NCBI GenBank assembly: GCA_965651815.1
Contig: CBFGTJ010000168.1
Location: 1-6,975 of the forward strand
Source of the DNA: CBFGTJ01 sp965651815
GTDB taxonomy: Bacteria > Actinomycetota > Acidimicrobiia > Acidimicrobiales > Microtrichaceae
Length of the DNA: 6,975 nt
Direction of reading: 5' to 3'
This document shows, piece after piece, positions 5,986 through 6,975 of this stretch; the stretch's first letter is position 1; every line of letters begins with the position of its first letter. The notes under the pieces were generated by a model. That model was not told the origin of the DNA and searched no databases. It saw only the letters and a list, made by a program, of their open reading frames with translations. The translations under genes were made by a program, and so were the position numbers.

Positions 5986-6438
5986 TCAGTTGTCCGAGCC
6001 CTCGCCGAGGGCGGCCGCCTGCGCCATCTCGCCGGAGCCGATCGCGATCTGCACCTTGTGCGGCTGTGCGTTCTCGGCCACGGGGATGCGCACGCTCAGC
6101 ACGCCGTTGTCGTAGCGGGCCTCGACCCGGCTGGCGTCCAACCCGTCGGAGAGCCGGAGCTGGCGCCGGACCCGGCCGTGGCGACGCTCGCGTGCGACCA
6201 CTCGGGCGTCGTCGTCGATGACCCAGTTCCGCTCGGCGGTGAGGGTCAGCACGTTCTTCTCGACCGACAGGTCGATCGAGTCGGGGTCGTAGCCGGGAAG
6301 GTCGAAGCGGAGCTCGAGCGCGTCGGACGTGCGCACGGCGTCCATCGGGGCGACGCCGGCGAACGACGGTACGTCCCACGCCCGGGCGAACAGGTCGTCG
6401 AAGTCGAAGTCGAACAGCGGTGCAAGTCTCATGGCCAT
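5986..6438 (-). CDS. hsp20: Hsp20/alpha-crystallin small heat-shock protein
   Basis: An ATP-independent holdase that forms oligomers and keeps unfolding cytoplasmic proteins soluble under heat or other stress. The 150-residue protein has a short Phe/Asp-rich N-terminus (FDFDFDDLF, 9-17), an alpha-crystallin domain from about 32 to 120 with ELRFDLPGY (42-50) and LTLTAER (64-70), and the signature ARYDNGVLSVRIPV (107-120) containing the conserved GVL. A C-terminal IAI (131-133) fits the IxI tail motif that packs against neighbouring subunits. The ATG at 6438 was chosen because AGGAGG lies five bases upstream; ATG 6432 is further from it, and an in-frame ATG at 6504 overlaps the promoter. It has its own promoter with operator-like dyads and lies downstream of pckG on the same strand, separated by a terminator. 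Length and composition are normal for the family. Confidence 0.94.
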   Translation of the reverse strand: MAMRLAPLFDFDFDDLFARAWDVPSFAGVAPMDAVRTSDALELRFDLPGYDPDSIDLSVEKNVLTLTAERNWVIDDDARVVARERRHGRVRRQLRLSDGLDASRVEARYDNGVLSVRIPVAENAQPHKVQIAIGSGEMAQAAALGEGSDN

Positions 6439-6443
6439 CCGTA

Positions 6444-6449
6444 CCTCCT
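6444..6449 (-). promoter_or_regulatory. Strong ribosome binding site of hsp20
   Basis: AGGAGG on the minus strand, in the context GAGAGGAGGTACGG, ends five bases before the ATG at 6438. It fixes the start and is the best Shine-Dalgarno sequence in the window. Confidence 0.8.
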
Positions 6450-6494
6450 CTCTCAGCGGTGTTGCTCTCGTTCCGGACCCTTGGTGCTGGCCAT

Positions 6495-6503
6495 ATTGTA
6501 GCA
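6495..6503 (-). promoter_or_regulatory. Extended -10 promoter element of hsp20
   Basis: On the minus strand TGCTACAAT combines TACAAT (five of six bases of TATAAT; 6495-6500) with the TGN extension (6501-6503). Transcription would start near 6488, giving a leader of about 50 bases before the ATG. A TTGATA hexamer (6521-6526 on this strand) is 20 bases upstream, longer than the usual 17, so -35 contact may be weak and the extension may compensate. The region is markedly AT-rich compared with the rest of the window. Confidence 0.5.
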
Positions 6504-6522
6504 AAACCTGAGTGTATTGCTA
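6499..6522. repeat. Dyad TAGCAA-N12-TTGCTA overlapping the hsp20 promoter
   Basis: Two perfect inverted 6-base arms (6499-6504 and 6517-6522) bracket 12 bases. One arm overlaps the -10 element, the other the -35 region, the position where a repressor would act. Arms this short could be chance in an AT-rich patch. Confidence 0.2.
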
Positions 6523-6527
6523 TCAAC
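6507..6527 (-). promoter_or_regulatory. HAIR-like candidate HspR operator
   Basis: The HspR operator consensus (HAIR) is CTTGAGT-N7-ACTCAAG. On the minus strand this site reads GTTGATA-N7-ACTCAGG, with exactly seven spacer bases: six of seven matches in one arm and four of seven in the other. It lies just upstream of the hsp20 -10 element. HspR is known to repress heat-shock genes, including an hsp20 gene in mycobacteria. The match is partial, so regulation by HspR is a proposal. Confidence 0.35.
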
Positions 6528-6537
6528 TTGCCTGACT

Positions 6538-6557
6538 GTCTGAGATGTAGCTCAGAC
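6538..6557. repeat. Perfect 7-bp dyad GTCTGAG-N6-CTCAGAC upstream of hsp20
   Basis: Arms 6538-6544 and 6551-6557 are perfect inverted repeats around six bases. The dyad lies about 40 bases upstream of the hsp20 -10 element and directly beside the pckG terminator stem. The TGAG/CTCA cores resemble HAIR half-sites, but the spacing between cores is six, not nine. It may be a second operator or a small hairpin at the pckG mRNA end. Confidence 0.3.
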
Positions 6558-6558
6558 G

Positions 6559-6598
6559 CGACGAGCCCCACCCCGAGGTGCCGGGGTGGGGCTCGTCG
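6559..6598 (-). terminator. 17-bp hairpin terminator after pckG
   Basis: CGACGAGCCCCACCCCG (6559-6575) pairs perfectly with CGGGGTGGGGCTCGTCG (6582-6598) around a 6-base loop. It lies 35 bases past the pckG stop on the minus strand and upstream of the hsp20 promoter, so it separates the two transcription units. No clear T-run follows. Confidence 0.85.
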
Positions 6599-6633
6599 AT
6601 CGCCTTCGGCGGGGCCCGTCGGGGCCCGCCGGA

Positions 6634-6975
6634 TCAGTTGGCCAGGCGCTTCTCGAGGTTCTGGAGCTCGTCCTTCATCGCCTGCGGCAGCCGCTCGCCG
6701 ATGAACTGGAAGTGGCCGTTGATGAGCTCGACCTCGTGGCGCCACGCGTCCTTGTCGACCGACAGGAGCTCCTCGACGGTCTCCCGGTCCAGGTCCAGCC
6801 CGGACAGGTCGAGCGAGTCCGGGGTCGGGACGTAGCCGATCGGCGTCTCGACCGCAGCGGCGGTGCCCGCCACGCGCTCGAGCACCCACTTGAGGACCCG
6901 GCTGTTGTCGCCGAAGCCCGGCCAGAGGAACTTGCCCTCGTCGGACTTGCGGAACCAGTTGACCCAGAAGAGCTT
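6634..6975 (-). CDS. pckG: GTP-dependent phosphoenolpyruvate carboxykinase, C-terminal part (runs off right edge)
   Basis: PckG converts oxaloacetate and GTP to phosphoenolpyruvate, CO2 and GDP, the entry step of gluconeogenesis, in the cytoplasm. The window holds the last 113 residues, read from the right edge in frame to the TGA at 6634. The segment starts KLFWVNWFRKSDEGKFLW and continues PGFGDNSRVLKWVLERVAG. Phe8, Phe16 and Phe21 of this fragment have the spacing of the guanine-binding phenylalanines of human PCK1 (517, 525, 530), and Asn24 matches Asn533. This pocket marks the GTP type rather than the ATP type. The rest, through LNGLDLDRETVEELL-like helices to the end NLEKRLAN, is a normal family tail, with no truncation or frameshift. 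A hairpin terminator follows, so pckG is not expected to be co-transcribed with hsp20. Confidence 0.95.
   Translation of the reverse strand, partial: KLFWVNWFRKSDEGKFLWPGFGDNSRVLKWVLERVAGTAAAVETPIGYVPTPDSLDLSGLDLDRETVEELLSVDKDAWRHEVELINGHFQFIGERLPQAMKDELQNLEKRLAN

Noticed and set aside
6439..6504. Earlier ATG (6504) for hsp20 adding 22 residues
   Set aside because: It would place the start inside the promoter, and the AGGAGG site is five bases before the ATG at 6438.
6495..6527. CIRCE (HrcA) operator
   Set aside because: GAGTG and TAGCA fragments occur, but TTAGCACTC-N9-GAGTGCTAA is not present in either orientation or spacing.
6599..6633. GGGGCCCG direct repeat between pckG and its terminator
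   Set aside because: Two adjacent short copies in GC-rich DNA; no clean hairpin forms and nothing suggests function.
1..6975. tRNA, rRNA, CRISPR, insertion sequence, attachment site or riboswitch
   Set aside because: No cloverleaf, spaced repeats, transposase, terminal inverted repeats or known riboswitch core was seen, and nearly all sequence is taken up by identified genes.

Overview
The window is strongly GC-rich on both strands, uses many GTG starts, and has GTP-type PEP carboxykinase, an actinobacterial-style alpha-methylacyl-CoA racemase and weak or absent Shine-Dalgarno sequences at several genes. All of this points to a chromosomal segment of a high-GC actinobacterium; I cannot place it below phylum. 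Nothing indicates a phage, plasmid, insertion sequence, CRISPR array or RNA gene. Coding is almost continuous, with the longest gene-free stretch (about 195 bases) between hsp20 and pckG.

Left part (1-1325, minus strand): the galactose (Leloir) genes galT and galK, overlapping by four bases. galK runs off the left edge, so only its N-terminal 158 residues are seen. A 54-base divergent region (1326-1379) separates them from a plus-strand run. Both flanking start codons have a TANNNT -10 hexamer 8-9 bases upstream and no ribosome binding site, the layout of leaderless mRNAs.

Middle (1380-5918, plus strand): five tightly packed genes. First comes a Gfo/Idh/MocA-family NAD(P)-dependent sugar dehydrogenase, followed after one base by a NagA-like N-acetylglucosamine-6-phosphate deacetylase; together they look like a small (amino)sugar catabolic unit. 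After 65 bases come alpha-methylacyl-CoA racemase, a LmbE/PIG-L zinc deacetylase (4-base gap) and a 118-residue four-helix membrane protein of unknown function (4-base overlap). A 17-bp GC hairpin ends this run and serves both converging sides.

Right part (5986-6975, minus strand): an Hsp20 small heat-shock protein with a strong AGGAGG ribosome binding site, an extended -10 promoter and a sequence resembling the HspR operator (HAIR), set in an unusually AT-rich patch; then a second 17-bp hairpin and the C-terminal 113 residues of GTP-dependent PEP carboxykinase (gluconeogenesis).

Overall these are mostly housekeeping and catabolic genes. The less explained items are the dehydrogenase/NagA-like pair without a visible nagB, the racemase/deacetylase/membrane-protein cluster, and the dense set of dyads upstream of hsp20. 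I see no convincing evidence of a wholly new system.
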